From: Synechococcus sp. BSA11S
Lineage (GTDB): Bacteria; Cyanobacteriota; Cyanobacteriia; PCC-6307; Cyanobiaceae
DNA length: 64,000 bases
Assembly: GCF_014224355.1 (NCBI RefSeq)
Contig: NZ_VNWP01000005.1
Location: forward strand, 165,207-229,206
Direction: 5' to 3'
Position numbers and translations under genes: made by a program. Of this stretch, positions 1-9,624 are shown one piece after another (within the stretch, counting starts at the first letter, position 1; each line of letters starts with the position of its first letter). The notes below the pieces were generated by a model that saw nothing but the letters and a program-made list of their open reading frames with translations, did no database searches and was not told the DNA's origin.

Positions 1-1043
1 CGGGTGGGGATCAGGACATCGGGATTCACCGGCAGATTGCCGGGCGCCGTGTGCATCAGCTGCTTCTGATTCACCTGATTGAGGGAGAAGGCCACGAAGC
101 GCTCGGCCGCCTGCCGCTGCCGCCCGCTCGAGTGACGGCCGAAGCTCCACACCAGCAGCCGGCTGATCGGTTCTGCCGGCGCGTCGGGTCCCCCGGGGAG
201 CACCGACACCCCCAGGTTCTCGCCCAGCTTTTGGCGCAGAGCATCGATCCAGAGGCTGCTGCAGCTGATCCAGTCGCGCTCCCCTTGCTGCAGTTGCCTC
301 ACCAGATCCAAAGGGTCATCGGAGAAGGACACGTTCTTCTGCAGGCTGGAGTCGTACACCCAGGTGATCCAGCGCTTGAGCGCCCTGCGCTCGGTTGTTG
401 ACAAGGTGGCGGCCTTCCCGGCCGGTGACTGATTCAGCAGCTGCAGCACGGCATCGCCGGCCCCCTGGGGCGTGGTGGTCCAGAACAGCTCGCTCACCCT
501 CAGAGGCAGGCCCACCCGCAGGCCCTTGGCGCTGAGGGCCAGCAGCTCCTTGACGGTGCCAGGCGGTTCCGCCAGACGTCGCCGGTCGTAGCAGGCCACC
601 TGCGGCTGGGCCAGGACGGGGACAGCAAACACCTGTGAACCCTTCCGGAAGTTGTTCACGAAGCGGGGCGGCTGGGACCGGGAGAGGGAGAGGTCCTTCA
701 GGGCCACGGTGCTGATCAGCCCATCCTGTTGCAACTGCAGGGCGGTGATGACGTCGCTCACAATCAGATCAGGGCCCAGGCCACGGCTGTCACGGAAGCG
801 GGTGTCGGCCATGACCTCCCCCATGGGGAGGTGGCGGACATGCACATCCACGCCGGGATTGAGGGCACGGAACTGGTTGACCAGAGGCCGGCTGATCCTG
901 CTTTTCTCCCAGAGCTCCGTGAGACTTTCGGAGTTGATGTCGGTTTCGATGGAGATGTAGAGGGTGTCGGGGGCGAGCCTGCTGCCACAGCCGCCCGTCG
1001 CCAGCAGCACCGCCAGTGCGGCCAGCAGTTGCACGCCCTTCAT
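1..1043 (-). CDS. Extracellular solute-binding lipoprotein (3' end beyond window)
   Basis: Reading the complement from the ATG at 1041-1043 gives an open frame to the window edge (about 347 codons, no stop seen). The N-terminus is a lipoprotein signal: hydrophobic LLAALAVLLATGG followed by Cys, then a mature domain with the feel of a type-1 ABC substrate-binding protein (segments such as VNQFRALNPGVDVHVRHLPMGEV and GPDLIVSDVITALQ). It probably captures a sugar-like or other small solute on the outer face of the inner membrane. Its start overlaps the stop of the upstream SDR gene (ATGA), so the two are likely cotranscribed. The substrate cannot be told from the sequence, and no permease or ATPase gene is visible here. 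Confidence 0.78.
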   Translation of the reverse strand, partial: MKGVQLLAALAVLLATGGCGSRLAPDTLYISIETDINSESLTELWEKSRISRPLVNQFRALNPGVDVHVRHLPMGEVMADTRFRDSRGLGPDLIVSDVITALQLQQDGLISTVALKDLSLSRSQPPRFVNNFRKGSQVFAVPVLAQPQVACYDRRRLAEPPGTVKELLALSAKGLRVGLPLRVSELFWTTTPQGAGDAVLQLLNQSPAGKAATLSTTERRALKRWITWVYDSSLQKNVSFSDDPLDLVRQLQQGERDWISCSSLWIDALRQKLGENLGVSVLPGGPDAPAEPISRLLVWSFGRHSSGRQRQAAERFVAFSLNQVNQKQLMHTAPGNLPVNPDVLIPT

Positions 1044-1963
1044 TGGCCTCTGGAGATGAGCGTCTCGCTCACCTCCCACAGGCGCCGACGCTGGGCCGGA
1101 TCAAGGGCGGCTGGGGCGAGGCGCACCTGGGTGGGCCAGCCGCGCATTCCCCCCCACTGATCGGGCCCGTAGTGTTCGCCGCCCTTCGCTTCGGGCGCCG
1201 TGGCGGCGAACAGCTGGGGCAGAGCGCCCATGGCGGCACTTTGGAAAAGGGGGTCCATCAACCGGTAGGCGAAGGACTCCAGCTTCGAGCCGTTGGCGGC
1301 CACCGAGGCCGGCTGCAGGTTGGTGCGGGCCAGCCCGGGATGGGCCGCCAGGGAGATGGCGGTGCTTCCCGCGGCCGTCAGCCGCTGCTGCAGCTCAAGG
1401 GCGAACATCACGTTGGCCAGCTTGCTCTGGCTGTAGGCCTTCCAACGGTCATAGCGCCGTTCACCCATCAGGTCATCGAAGGCGATGCGGCCGAAATACT
1501 GGGCGCCGGAGGTGACCGTGACCACCCGGGATCCTGGCCGTTGATCCAGCAGGGGCAGCAGGGCGGTGGTGAGGGCGAAATGGCCCAGGTGGTTGGTGCC
1601 GAACTGCAGCTCGAACCCGTCGCGGGTCTGTGTTCGCGGTGTGCCCATCACCCCGGCGTTGTTGAGCAGCAGGTCGAGCCGGCCGTACTGGTCGGCCATC
1701 CAGCGGGCGGCGGCGCACACGCTGGCCAGATCGGCCAGGTCGAGTTCGAGCACCTCAAGGCCCGCGGCGGCCGTCGGCAGCAGCTCGGTGCGCGCCTCAC
1801 CCCCCTTCTGGCGTGAGCGGCAGGCCAGCACCACCGTGGCGCCGTGGGCCGAGAGGGCCCTGGCCGACTCCAGGCCCAGGCCGCTGTTGGCCCCCGTGAT
1901 CAGGGCGATCCGCCCGCTCTGGTCGGGAATGTCGGAGGTGGTCCAGGTCATCGGGGGCAACAT
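1040..1963 (-). CDS. Short-chain dehydrogenase/reductase
   Basis: A 307-residue Rossmann-fold oxidoreductase of the classical SDR superfamily. The cofactor loop TGANSGLG is at residues 23-30, NNAG at 101-104, the catalytic Ser in TSGAQ near 152, and Tyr-x-x-x-Lys as YSQSK at 177-181. The R following VVLAC near residue 49 suits NADP(H). The overall sequence resembles retinol-dehydrogenase-like and protochlorophyllide-reductase-like SDRs, but the substrate is unknown. Met5 is an alternative start. The stop overlaps the ATG of the following lipoprotein gene by four bases. Confidence 0.88.
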   Translation of the reverse strand: MLPPMTWTTSDIPDQSGRIALITGANSGLGLESARALSAHGATVVLACRSRQKGGEARTELLPTAAAGLEVLELDLADLASVCAAARWMADQYGRLDLLLNNAGVMGTPRTQTRDGFELQFGTNHLGHFALTTALLPLLDQRPGSRVVTVTSGAQYFGRIAFDDLMGERRYDRWKAYSQSKLANVMFALELQQRLTAAGSTAISLAAHPGLARTNLQPASVAANGSKLESFAYRLMDPLFQSAAMGALPQLFAATAPEAKGGEHYGPDQWGGMRGWPTQVRLAPAALDPAQRRRLWEVSETLISRGQ

Positions 1964-1967
1964 CCGC

Positions 1968-2524
1968 TCAGGTTGCCCATCGTGTCGCGCGCGTTTCCAT
2001 CAGCGTGGGCCCCACCCGGAGGGAGCCTGGGTCCTGCCGGGCCGCTGCCATCCCGGCCCCGGCCTGCCGGCCGTCGTCTTCGCTCCACTGCCCGCAGCGG
2101 ATCAGCTCACCGCCGTAGATGGTCACGAAACGCTCCAGCCAGCGCGCTCAAGGCTGGCCATGGCCGCAGCCCCGAAGCGACCCACTGCCTCGCCATGGGG
2201 ATGCAAGCCAAAGCTGCTCCAGTGGATGTACTCGTGGATCACCAGCCGGGCTCCGGGGGACAGGGAGGCGGCGAGGCGATCGAGCAGCGGTTCCACCTCG
2301 GGCAGGAACATCAGCACCCAGCGGCACCAGACCAGATCGAAAGGTTCCCTGGGCAACGGGTCGTGGCTGAGGTCGAGGCGGCGCACCTCCAGCTGGTTCA
2401 GCCCCCGGCCCAGGGCGCGGGCCGACCTGGCCCGCCGCGCCTCCGGCAGCCAGAGCTCATGCTGAAGCCGCAGCCGCTCCAGTTCCAGCGGTTCGGTGCC
2501 GAGCAGATAGGTGTCGCCGGTCAC
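1968..2524 (-). pseudogene. Decayed SAM-dependent methyltransferase
   Basis: From a GTG at 2522-2524 the frame reads an N-terminus typical of a cyanobacterial methyltransferase family (TYLLGTEPLELERLRLQHEL), then jumps directly to the middle of the domain (DPLPREPFDLVWCRWVLMFL and a post-motif LSPGARLVIHEY). The glycine-rich SAM motif I is missing, so an internal piece of perhaps 45-60 residues seems lost. The frame stops at 2123 after SLERAGWSVS, while a shifted frame continues ERFVTIYGGELIRCGQW to a stop at 1968-1970. An internal deletion plus a frameshift argue for a pseudogene. Confidence 0.65.
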
Positions 2525-2533
2525 CGAGGCGGG

Positions 2534-2794
2534 TCACTCCTCGCTGGGGAAGAGCAGCTCGGCCAGCTCGTCGGGATCCACGTCGTAGACCCGCGCCAGG
2601 GAGGTCTCGATCGCCGAGGTCACCTCACCGGGCAGAAAGCGCATGGCGTTGAGGGCGTCCTCGGTGATGTCGTCGTTGAGCAGTTTCTCTTCACCGCCGA
2701 GCTTCTCGTCGTTGATCACCGCCATCACCCAGCTCTGGTAGGCGTAGACCAGATCAGAGAACTCGAGCTCCGGGTCGTTCAGATCCAGGGCCAT
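2534..2794 (-). CDS. Conserved small acidic protein
   Basis: An 86-residue acidic protein starting MALDLNDPELEFSDLVYAYQSWVMAVIND and ending DPDELAELLFPSEE. I chose the ATG at 2792-2794 because the further upstream extension to 2923 has the low-complexity composition of a non-coding shadow. It looks alpha-helical and soluble, with no signal peptide or metal-binding motif. I recall similar short proteins in picocyanobacteria but do not know a function. It lies 10 bp upstream of the decayed methyltransferase on the same strand. Confidence 0.72.
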   Translation of the reverse strand: MALDLNDPELEFSDLVYAYQSWVMAVINDEKLGGEEKLLNDDITEDALNAMRFLPGEVTSAIETSLARVYDVDPDELAELLFPSEE

Positions 2795-2943
2795 GGGCGT
2801 GTCCTGTGCAGGCCCATGCAGTCTGCCCCCAAGGGTGGACCTGGCGCCGTTCTGGCCTGACCCCGCCGAATCCTGTGCTGAACTCCTGATCACCCCTGCC
2901 GGTTGCGGCAGCCTGGGTTTCATCTCGTCGAGCCCCCCTCTCC

Positions 2944-3432
2944 GTGATCTCAGCCGGCCACGGCGACAGCACAGCCAAGGCCACGGCGCTGCAGGCCGGC
3001 CTGTTCGACTTCGCCATCGGTGAGCTGGTCCGTCAGCACCGCGCCAGCTTCCCGCCGCTCTGGAGCACCGAGAGCTGGGCGAAGCTGCTGATCTGGCTGG
3101 CGCTCAACAGCGGGGCCGACGGCAGCCGCGAGGGCCTCGAGGCGTTCGCCGCCGCGATCGGCTCCCGCACCACCGTCCGGATGCGACGGCTGTTCTTCGA
3201 GCGGGAGCTGGAGGGGATCAACCTCAAGCTGATGGCGGATCCGGCTGAGCCCCAGGTGCTCGCCCTGCCCCTCGAGCCCAGCGGCGGTGAGGCTGGGCTG
3301 GCCGCCGCCACCCTGTCGGAAGCCCTGGAGCAGGTGGGTCTGACGGCGCAGGTGTGCGGCGACCCCACCAGCTGGCAGCGCCATGACGCCCTGGTGGCGA
3401 TTCCCTGGGCATCCGGGGCGGCAACCGACTGA
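2944..3432 (+). CDS. Hypothetical protein
   Basis: A 162-residue ORF from a GTG at 2944. Composition is normal for a soluble helical protein (FDFAIGELVRQHRASFPPLWSTESWAKLLIWLALNSG, then RMRRLFFERELEGINLKLMADPAEP). No catalytic motif, membrane segment or signal peptide is seen. The codon use and GC match the surrounding core genes. It is followed at about 65 bp by the Fe(II)/2OG oxygenase on the same strand. Function not recognised; the start is uncertain because several GTG/CTG codons lie nearby. Confidence 0.7.
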   Translation: MISAGHGDSTAKATALQAGLFDFAIGELVRQHRASFPPLWSTESWAKLLIWLALNSGADGSREGLEAFAAAIGSRTTVRMRRLFFERELEGINLKLMADPAEPQVLALPLEPSGGEAGLAAATLSEALEQVGLTAQVCGDPTSWQRHDALVAIPWASGAATD

Positions 3433-3497
3433 GCTGCCCCTCGGTTTCGGTTCATGGCTTGCCCCTTCCTACGGTGTCTGGCGGTGGGAGGCCCAGC

Positions 3498-4121
3498 ATG
3501 CGCTTGATCGGTACCTACCGAAGCCCCGGCTACGACGCCCTGGCCGAGGCGGCCCTGGGCTTCTACGGGCGGCGGGTGGATCTGCACCGCCCGGGCATCG
3601 CCTTCGGCCACGATCCCGCCCAACCGGCCAAGGTGTCCACCGACATCAGCCTGGTGGCGATCGACCGCACCGACCCTGAGGCCCACGGCCTGGCGGAGCT
3701 GATCCTGCGCGGGGTGTCAGCCGGCCTGCAGCGCTACCTCAGCGAACGTCCGCTCCTGCTGGAGGTGTGCCCGGAGCGTTCCCTGTTCGTGAATCCGATC
3801 TTCAACCTGCAGCACTACGCGCCGGGGGAAGGATTCCGCAGCTGGCACTGCGACTGGACCACCAGCGAGGAGGCGACAGAACCGATCCGGCGCGTGCTCG
3901 CCTGGATTCTTTACCTCAACACGCTGCCCGATGGTGGCACCGAGTTCCACTGGCAGGACCACCACGAGCAGGCCGAGCGGGGCAAGCTGCTGATCTTTCC
4001 GGCCAGCCCTTCCCACACCCACCGCGGGCGCGTCTCCACCACCCACGCCAAGACGATTGCCACCGGCTGGATCAATGCCGGCACCCTCGAGGACTACGTG
4101 GCGCGGCTGGCGGCCGCCTGA
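3498..4121 (+). CDS. 2-oxoglutarate/Fe(II) dioxygenase
   Basis: A 207-residue protein with the double-stranded beta-helix signature of 2OG-Fe(II) oxygenases. The iron triad appears as H117-x-D119 (in SWHCDW) and H175 (in SHTHRG), and K185 in TTHAKTIATGWIN is a candidate 2OG-binding basic residue. The region VLAWILYLNTLPDGGTEFHWQ matches the core of prolyl-4-hydroxylase-like members. I placed the start at ATG 3498 rather than the upstream in-frame start at 3459, since the N-terminus RLIGTYRSPGYD fits better. The substrate is unknown. Confidence 0.82.
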   Translation: MRLIGTYRSPGYDALAEAALGFYGRRVDLHRPGIAFGHDPAQPAKVSTDISLVAIDRTDPEAHGLAELILRGVSAGLQRYLSERPLLLEVCPERSLFVNPIFNLQHYAPGEGFRSWHCDWTTSEEATEPIRRVLAWILYLNTLPDGGTEFHWQDHHEQAERGKLLIFPASPSHTHRGRVSTTHAKTIATGWINAGTLEDYVARLAAA

Positions 4122-4169
4122 GCCCACCGCCCCCTTTGAGAGCATGAGCTGTATCTTCCCCACCCCGCC

Positions 4170-6995
4170 GTGACCGAGGCTCCCGCCGCCGCCAGCCCCG
4201 ACGGCGCCCTGCCCAAGACCTACGACCCGGCCGGCACCGAAGCGCGCTGGCAGGCGGCCTGGGAGGCGGCGGGCGCCTTCCACCCCGATCCGAACGCGCC
4301 GGGTGAACCCTTCTCGGTGGTGATCCCGCCGCCGAACGTGACCGGAAGCCTGCACATGGGCCACGGCTTCGAGACCGCCCTGATCGACACGATCGTGCGC
4401 TTCCAGCGTCTGCGGGGCAGGAACGTGTTGTGTCTGCCCGGCACCGACCACGCCTCGATCGCGGTGCAGTCGATCCTCGAGAAGCAGATCAAGGCCGAGG
4501 GGGGCAGCAAGGACGACCTGGGCCGCGACGCCTTCCTCGAGCGCGCCTGGAGCTGGAAGGCCGAGAGCGGCGGCACGATCGTGGGCCAATTGCGCCGCCT
4601 CGGCTACTCGGTCGACTGGCAGCGGGAGCGCTTCACCCTCGATCCGGGCCTGAACAAGGCCGTGGTGGAGGCCTTCGTGCGCCTGCATGAGCAGGGCCTG
4701 ATCTACCGGGGCGAATACCTGGTGAACTGGTGCCCGGCTTCGGGATCGGCGGTGAGCGATCTGGAGGTGGAGATGAAGGAGCTCGACGGGCACCTCTGGC
4801 ATTTCCGCTATCCGCTCACGGCTGCTGCGGAGGGCTCAGCTTCTGGCGGCCCCGATCACCTGGTGGTGGCCACCACCCGCCCCGAAACCCTGCTGGGCGA
4901 CACCGGCGTGGCCGTGCATCCCGAGGATCCCCGCTATGCGGCCCTGGTGGGTCAGACCCTCACCCTGCCTCTGGTGGGGCGCGAGATCCCGATCGTGGCC
5001 GATGAGCACGTGGATCCGGCCTTCGGCACGGGCTGCGTCAAGGTGACCCCCGCCCATGACCCCAACGACTTCGCCATCGGCGCTCGCCACGGCCTGCCGC
5101 TGATCACGGTGATGGCCAAAGACGGCACGATGAATGCCGCGAGCGGCCGCTTCGCCGGGCTGGACCGCTTCGAGGCCAGAAAGGCGGTGGTGGAGGCCAT
5201 GGAGGCCGAAGGCTTCCTGGTGAAGGTGGAGCCCCACCGCCACAGCGTGCCGTTTTCGGATCGCGGCAAGGTGCCGGTGGAGCCCCTGCTCTCCACCCAG
5301 TGGTTTGCCCGCGCTGAGCCCCTGGCGGCCCGCTGCCGCGAGGCCCTCGATGCCGGTGCGCCCCGCTTCGTGCCCCAGCGCTGGGAGAAGGTCTACCGCG
5401 ACTGGCTCACCGACATCCGCGACTGGTGCATCAGCCGCCAGCTCTGGTGGGGCCACCGCATCCCCGCCTGGTTCGTGGTCAGTGAAACGGGCGGGGTGAT
5501 CACCGAGGCCACCCCCTACGTGGTGGCCCGTGATGACGCCGAGGCGCGCCGCAAGGCAGAGGAGCGGTTCGCTGCGGCGTCCCGCGCTGCCGGTCGGGAG
5601 CTGCAGCTGGAGCAGGATCCCGACGTGCTCGACACCTGGTTCTCCAGTGGCCTCTGGCCCTTCTCCACCCTGGGCTGGCCCGACGAGAACGCTGCCGATC
5701 TGGCCACCTGGTATCCCACCAGCGTGCTGGTGACCGGCTTCGACATCATCTTTTTCTGGGTGGCGCGGATGACGATGCTGGCCGGCGCCTTCACCGGCCG
5801 GATGCCCTTCGCCGACGTGATGATCCACGGGCTGGTGCGGGATGAGAACAACCGCAAGATGAGCAAATCGGCGGGCAACGGCATCGATCCCCTGCCCCTG
5901 ATCGAGCGCTACGGCGCCGATGCCCTGCGCTTCGCCCTGGTGCGGGAGGTGGCCGGCGCCGGCCAGGACATCCGCCTCGACTACGACCGCGCCAGCGGGG
6001 CCTCGGCCACGGTGGAGGGGGCGCGCAACTTCGCCAACAAGCTCTGGAACGCCACCCGCTTCGCCCTGCTCAACCTGGGCGGTGAAACCCCCGCCAGCCT
6101 GGGGGATCCCGATCCCGATGGGTTGACCCTGGCCGACCGCTGGATCCTCTCCCGCCTGGCGCGGGTGAATCAGGAAAGCGCCGAGCGCTACCGCAGCTAC
6201 GGCCTGGGTGAGGCGGCCAAGGGGCTCTACGAGTTCGCCTGGAACGAGGTGTGCGACTGGACGATCGAGCTGCTCAAGCGCCGCCTCAATCCCAGGCCCG
6301 CCGTGGAGGGGGAGGCGCTCAGCGCCGATGCCCTGGCCGACCAGCGGGTCGCCCGCCAGGTGCTCGCCAAGGTGCTCGCGGAACTGCTGGTGCTGCTGCA
6401 TCCGCTGATGCCGCACCTGAGCGAAGAGCTCTGGCACGGGGTCACCGGCGAGGCGGAGGACACCTTCCTCGCCCTGCAGCCCTGGCCCGCTGCGAACGAA
6501 GCCGCGCTGGATGACGCCCTTGAAGCCCAGTTCACCGAGCTGATCGAGGCGATCCGGGTGGTGCGCAACCTGCGGGCTCTGGCCGGCCTCAAGCCCTCCC
6601 AACCTGCGCCGGTGGTGTTCGTCACCGGCCGGCCGGAGCTGGCGGCTGTGCTCAACGCAGCCAGCGGTGACATCACCGCCCTCACCCGCGCCGCGTCGGT
6701 GGAGGTGCGCGATCCCGGGGCCGCGGCGAGTGAGCGCTGCCTGGCGGCTGTGAGCGGTGAGCTGCAGGTGCTTTTGCCGATCGAGAGCCTGGTCGATCTG
6801 GGCGCCCTGCGCAGTCGCCTGGAGAAGGACATCGCCAAGGCCGAGAAGGAGATCAAGGGCCTGGCCGGCCGCCTCGCCAACCCCAACTTTGCCGGCAAGG
6901 CGCCGCCGGATGTGGTGGCCGAGTGCCGCGCCAACCTTGCCGAGGCGGAAGCCCAGGTGGCGCTGGCCCGTGGGCGGCTGGAGGGGTTGGGCTGA
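4170..6995 (+). CDS. valS: Valyl-tRNA synthetase
   Basis: A 941-residue class Ia aminoacyl-tRNA synthetase that charges tRNA-Val in the cytoplasm. The ATP-binding HIGH-type motif is HMGH at residues 62-65 after PPPNVTGSL, and the second signature KMSKS begins at residue 563. The inserted editing domain carries [20 protein letters not shown]. The C-terminus has the charged coiled coil typical of ValS ([33 protein letters not shown]). Translation starts at a GTG at 4170. The length is normal for the family and no truncation is seen. Confidence 0.97.
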   Translation: MTEAPAAASPDGALPKTYDPAGTEARWQAAWEAAGAFHPDPNAPGEPFSVVIPPPNVTGSLHMGHGFETALIDTIVRFQRLRGRNVLCLPGTDHASIAVQSILEKQIKAEGGSKDDLGRDAFLERAWSWKAESGGTIVGQLRRLGYSVDWQRERFTLDPGLNKAVVEAFVRLHEQGLIYRGEYLVNWCPASGSAVSDLEVEMKELDGHLWHFRYPLTAAAEGSASGGPDHLVVATTRPETLLGDTGVAVHPEDPRYAALVGQTLTLPLVGREIPIVADEHVDPAFGTGCVKVTPAHDPNDFAIGARHGLPLITVMAKDGTMNAASGRFAGLDRFEARKAVVEAMEAEGFLVKVEPHRHSVPFSDRGKVPVEPLLSTQWFARAEPLAARCREALDAGAPRFVPQRWEKVYRDWLTDIRDWCISRQLWWGHRIPAWFVVSETGGVITEATPYVVARDDAEARRKAEERFAAASRAAGRELQLEQDPDVLDTWFSSGLWPFSTLGWPDENAADLATWYPTSVLVTGFDIIFFWVARMTMLAGAFTGRMPFADVMIHGLVRDENNRKMSKSAGNGIDPLPLIERYGADALRFALVREVAGAGQDIRLDYDRASGASATVEGARNFANKLWNATRFALLNLGGETPASLGDPDPDGLTLADRWILSRLARVNQESAERYRSYGLGEAAKGLYEFAWNEVCDWTIELLKRRLNPRPAVEGEALSADALADQRVARQVLAKVLAELLVLLHPLMPHLSEELWHGVTGEAEDTFLALQPWPAANEAALDDALEAQFTELIEAIRVVRNLRALAGLKPSQPAPVVFVTGRPELAAVLNAASGDITALTRAASVEVRDPGAAASERCLAAVSGELQVLLPIESLVDLGALRSRLEKDIAKAEKEIKGLAGRLANPNFAGKAPPDVVAECRANLAEAEAQVALARGRLEGLG

Positions 6996-7086
6996 AGCAG
7001 GAATGGCCGTGACTGGGACAGAGCCTTGCTCACGGCCCGAAATGCTTCTGCCGCTGGGCAGCAAGTGACCAGATCAGCAGGGCTCA

Positions 7087-7108
7087 TGCCGCACCCACCG
7101 GTGCGGCA
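7087..7108 (+). terminator. Hairpin after valS
   Basis: A perfect 9-bp stem (TGCCGCACC / GGTGCGGCA) with a CACC loop lies 92 bp after the valS stop. It has no T-tract, so it is only a possible terminator or RNA processing site. The rest of 6996-7213 shows no gene. Confidence 0.35.
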
Positions 7109-7213
7109 CCCCCGAACCCGAGCAATCGACTGGGAACCGACACGACAAGGCTCGGTTCGCCTCCGCCAAGAACCGTGAGGACCACGACCGCCGAGAGCCC
7201 TGCAGCCATGCCC

Positions 7214-7429
7214 TCAAGGCCGACTCCCCGTCAGCCACCATGCTTGCCAGCCGTTCTCACGGCCAAGTGGGTCTTGGTTCGCGAAAGCCACCACCGAGAG
7301 GACAACAACGACTCCGACAAACAGGAGGAAGCTCGCGGGCGGCCGTTTGTCCGCACCAGCCAATCCAATCGCCACAGTCAGGATCAAGAGACTCGCTGCG
7401 CTCGCAGCTGTGATGGAACGATCCGTCAT
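7214..7429 (-). CDS. Small two-helix membrane protein
   Basis: A 71-residue protein starting MTDRSITAASAASLL at the ATG 7427-7429. An AAGAAGG sequence just upstream makes a good ribosome-binding site and favours this start over the longer frame to 7492. Two hydrophobic stretches are visible (AASLLILTVAIGLAGA and ASFLLFVGVVVVLSVVAFA) with a short charged loop. The protein ends in a polar tail, GRENGWQAWWLTGSRP. No family recognised. It lies 4 bp after the stop-proximal end of the neighbouring methyltransferase gene's region, at the beginning of an accessory stretch. Confidence 0.6.
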   Translation of the reverse strand: MTDRSITAASAASLLILTVAIGLAGADKRPPASFLLFVGVVVVLSVVAFANQDPLGRENGWQAWWLTGSRP

Positions 7430-7495
7430 TCGACCTTCTTCCCGAATCCAGCGGTCTTGGTGCCAACTCCGCCCTCCCCAACATGACGACACCGG

Positions 7496-8278
7496 TTAGA
7501 TGGCTGGACGTCTCATGACAAAGAACTCATAGCCAAAGTAATTAGAGTACTTTCGAAAAATCTCGATTTCATGGCGGGCCTCTCTGATCACGTCCTGCGC
7601 CTCAGGAATGCCAGTCCATTCCTCCGTTTTCTGAGCCAACAGTGCCTCCATCGGATCGTAATAACCCTCTGTCCATGCACTCTCTGGAAGGGCAAAGTGC
7701 CCAACCTGCTGGTACCCTAGGGAATCAATCACGGCGAGTTTGTTCTCGACTTTGTCGATCTCGTCGTACTGCTGCCAGTACTCAACCAACGGTGCAGGCG
7801 GTTCGGGCTTCAGCCACACCACCTCGCTGATAGCGACATAACCTCCCGGCCGGACAAAGGGCTTGATTCGTCTTAGGCCGTTCTTGAAGCCTAGATTGTA
7901 GAGTGCTCCTTCAGACCAGATGACATCGAAACTGGCTTGAGAAAACTCCATTTTCCTCATATCCTGTTTTAAGACTTCCAGTCTGTTCGAAACGTTCGCA
8001 ATCTCAGCGTTGGCCTTGGTTCTTTCAATCATAAGAGGAAGACAATCGAGTGCGAGAACCTGTCCGCCTGAAATCTTCAGAAGATCAACAGCTTGCACTC
8101 CCGGTCCGCAGCCAAGATCCAAAATGCGTGGGGTCTCCGGCAGGTCTGGCATCAGTTTGTAGGCCCGTCTGGTGCATTCGTGTGATCCCGGGCCGGCACG
8201 TGGCAGCCTTCCATAGATGTCGAGAAAGTAATCCATCTCTTTCTTTTCATTGTCGAAGCCTTGAGCTGAAGCAGTCAT
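7496..8278 (-). CDS. Class I SAM-dependent methyltransferase
   Basis: A 260-residue methyltransferase with motif I LDLGCGPG at residues 53-60, an acidic motif II (LALD), the motif IV-like DVIWSEGALYNLGF, and post-motif FVRPGGYVAISEV. It would transfer a methyl group from SAM to an unknown small substrate; ubiquinone/arsenite-methyltransferase-like enzymes share this core. The gene is visibly richer in A+T than valS and codon use differs, which suggests lateral acquisition. The surrounding 7-13 kb stretch also holds pseudogenes, consistent with an unstable accessory region. Confidence 0.85.
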   Translation of the reverse strand: MTASAQGFDNEKKEMDYFLDIYGRLPRAGPGSHECTRRAYKLMPDLPETPRILDLGCGPGVQAVDLLKISGGQVLALDCLPLMIERTKANAEIANVSNRLEVLKQDMRKMEFSQASFDVIWSEGALYNLGFKNGLRRIKPFVRPGGYVAISEVVWLKPEPPAPLVEYWQQYDEIDKVENKLAVIDSLGYQQVGHFALPESAWTEGYYDPMEALLAQKTEEWTGIPEAQDVIREARHEIEIFRKYSNYFGYEFFVMRRPAI

Positions 8279-8448
8279 GTTTCATCTTGAAGCAATGGTT
8301 TTTGCTTCAGCGTCGTTTTGTCTTGCATGCTCTTGAATGCGAATCAATGAAAGAAGCAACGCATCTGTCTGAGCATCAACTCGCAGGTGCGCTGCTTCAC
8401 GGTGGGTGTGGGGACTGGCGCGAATGGCGGGTTGTCACAAGTTATGGG

Positions 8449-9552
8449 CTAGTTCCCGGTGGGCAATGGTATTTTGATGCCCTCGTTCGCGAGCATTTCC
8501 CGGACATGCTGGAAGCGTTCATGCTGGGTGAGCGTAATCGGGCCAGAGTAACACTCGCTCTGTAGCTTTCGCGGTGGGTGCTGCACATGGGTTTTCATCA
8601 GCTCTTTGACCGTTTCGCCGATGGTGACCAGCATCCAGGTGCGTTCCGGATGGTTATTCATGAAGATGTCATGGCGTTCCTGCGGGGGTCTTGCCACAGG
8701 TCAAACATCTGTGGGACCACGGCGACATAGCTCTCTGCTCCTTTCCATCCAAGGGTGGAGTCTACGGCTAGGCCTCCGGTGGTTGCGCCGTCGTCACCCC
8801 GAAGGTTGAACACAGCCTTGTAATTGTTCACCCGTACGGCGCCCGGTGTCAGTTCATTCTCGGTGAAGTAGAATCAGGGGGTTGCGCGTACACTTACCGG
8901 TGCCAAACAGCACCTGAGACAGGTCGTAACTGTCGAAGATGATCGGTTGTCCCTCGCGATCGTCGGTGGGCAGCGATATCCCGGCGAGGCTGGCAAAGGT
9001 GGCCATGAGATCAAGACCACCCACAAAGTCGTGGTTCTTCGTCCCTGCCGCAATCTTCCCGGGCCACCAGGAGATGGCGGGAAGGTGGTTGCCTCCCTCG
9101 CGGACGGTCCTCCTCGTGCCCCGGAATGGCGTATAGCCAGCGTCAGGATAGACATCCTGCCAGGCACCGTTGTCGGTCGTCCAGAAGACGAGCGTATCCT
9201 CCTCCAGGCCAAGTTCCCGCACTTTGTCCATGATGGCGCCGATCCGGGCGTCCAGCTCAACGATCGAGTCCGCGTCCTTGCTCTTTGAGGGCGATTGGTG
9301 AATGAAGTCGGTGTGCGTCCGGTTGGGCTGGTGGACCTTCATAAAGTTGACGTTGAGGAAGAAGGGCTGGTCGTCCTTGGCAGCCTCCTCGAGAAACTCA
9401 GTCGCTGCTTTCTCGACATACCCATCGAAGAAGGGAATCCCGACAACACCTTGATCCGGTGTGTCGACGTACTGACCATTGATCTTTAAATCTTCCTTCG
9501 CCTCCTCGCCGGCCTTACCCGACAGCGATCCTTTAGGTTTTTGGCCCTGGTG
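8449..9552 (-). pseudogene. Arylsulfatase fragment with frameshifts
   Basis: The complement encodes the C-terminal two thirds of a type I sulfatase. From about 9552 it reads GQKPKGSLSGKAGEEAKEDLKINGQYVDTPDQ, then PFFLNVNFMKVHQPN, VFWTTDNGAWQDVYPDAGYTPFRG and GGLDLMATFASLAGI, hitting a stop at 8854. A shifted frame resumes at once with FYFTENELTPGAVRVNNYKAVFN and VVPQMFDLWQDP. A further shift near 8690 gives PQERHDIFMNN and the end at 8449. The N-terminal catalytic CxPxR region, which becomes formylglycine, is absent. At least two frameshifts and the missing active site make it non-functional. Confidence 0.82.
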
Positions 9553-9624
9553 GCAAGCACAGGGAAGGATTGATCGAAGGCGAAGGCCAGGACGTCATCT
9601 CTGTGGCCGGAAGGTCGGGCTGGC

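Noticed and set aside
8050..8565. Plus-strand ORF of 171 codons
   Set aside because: Its first half is antisense to the methyltransferase and the rest to the sulfatase relic; composition is that of a shadow.
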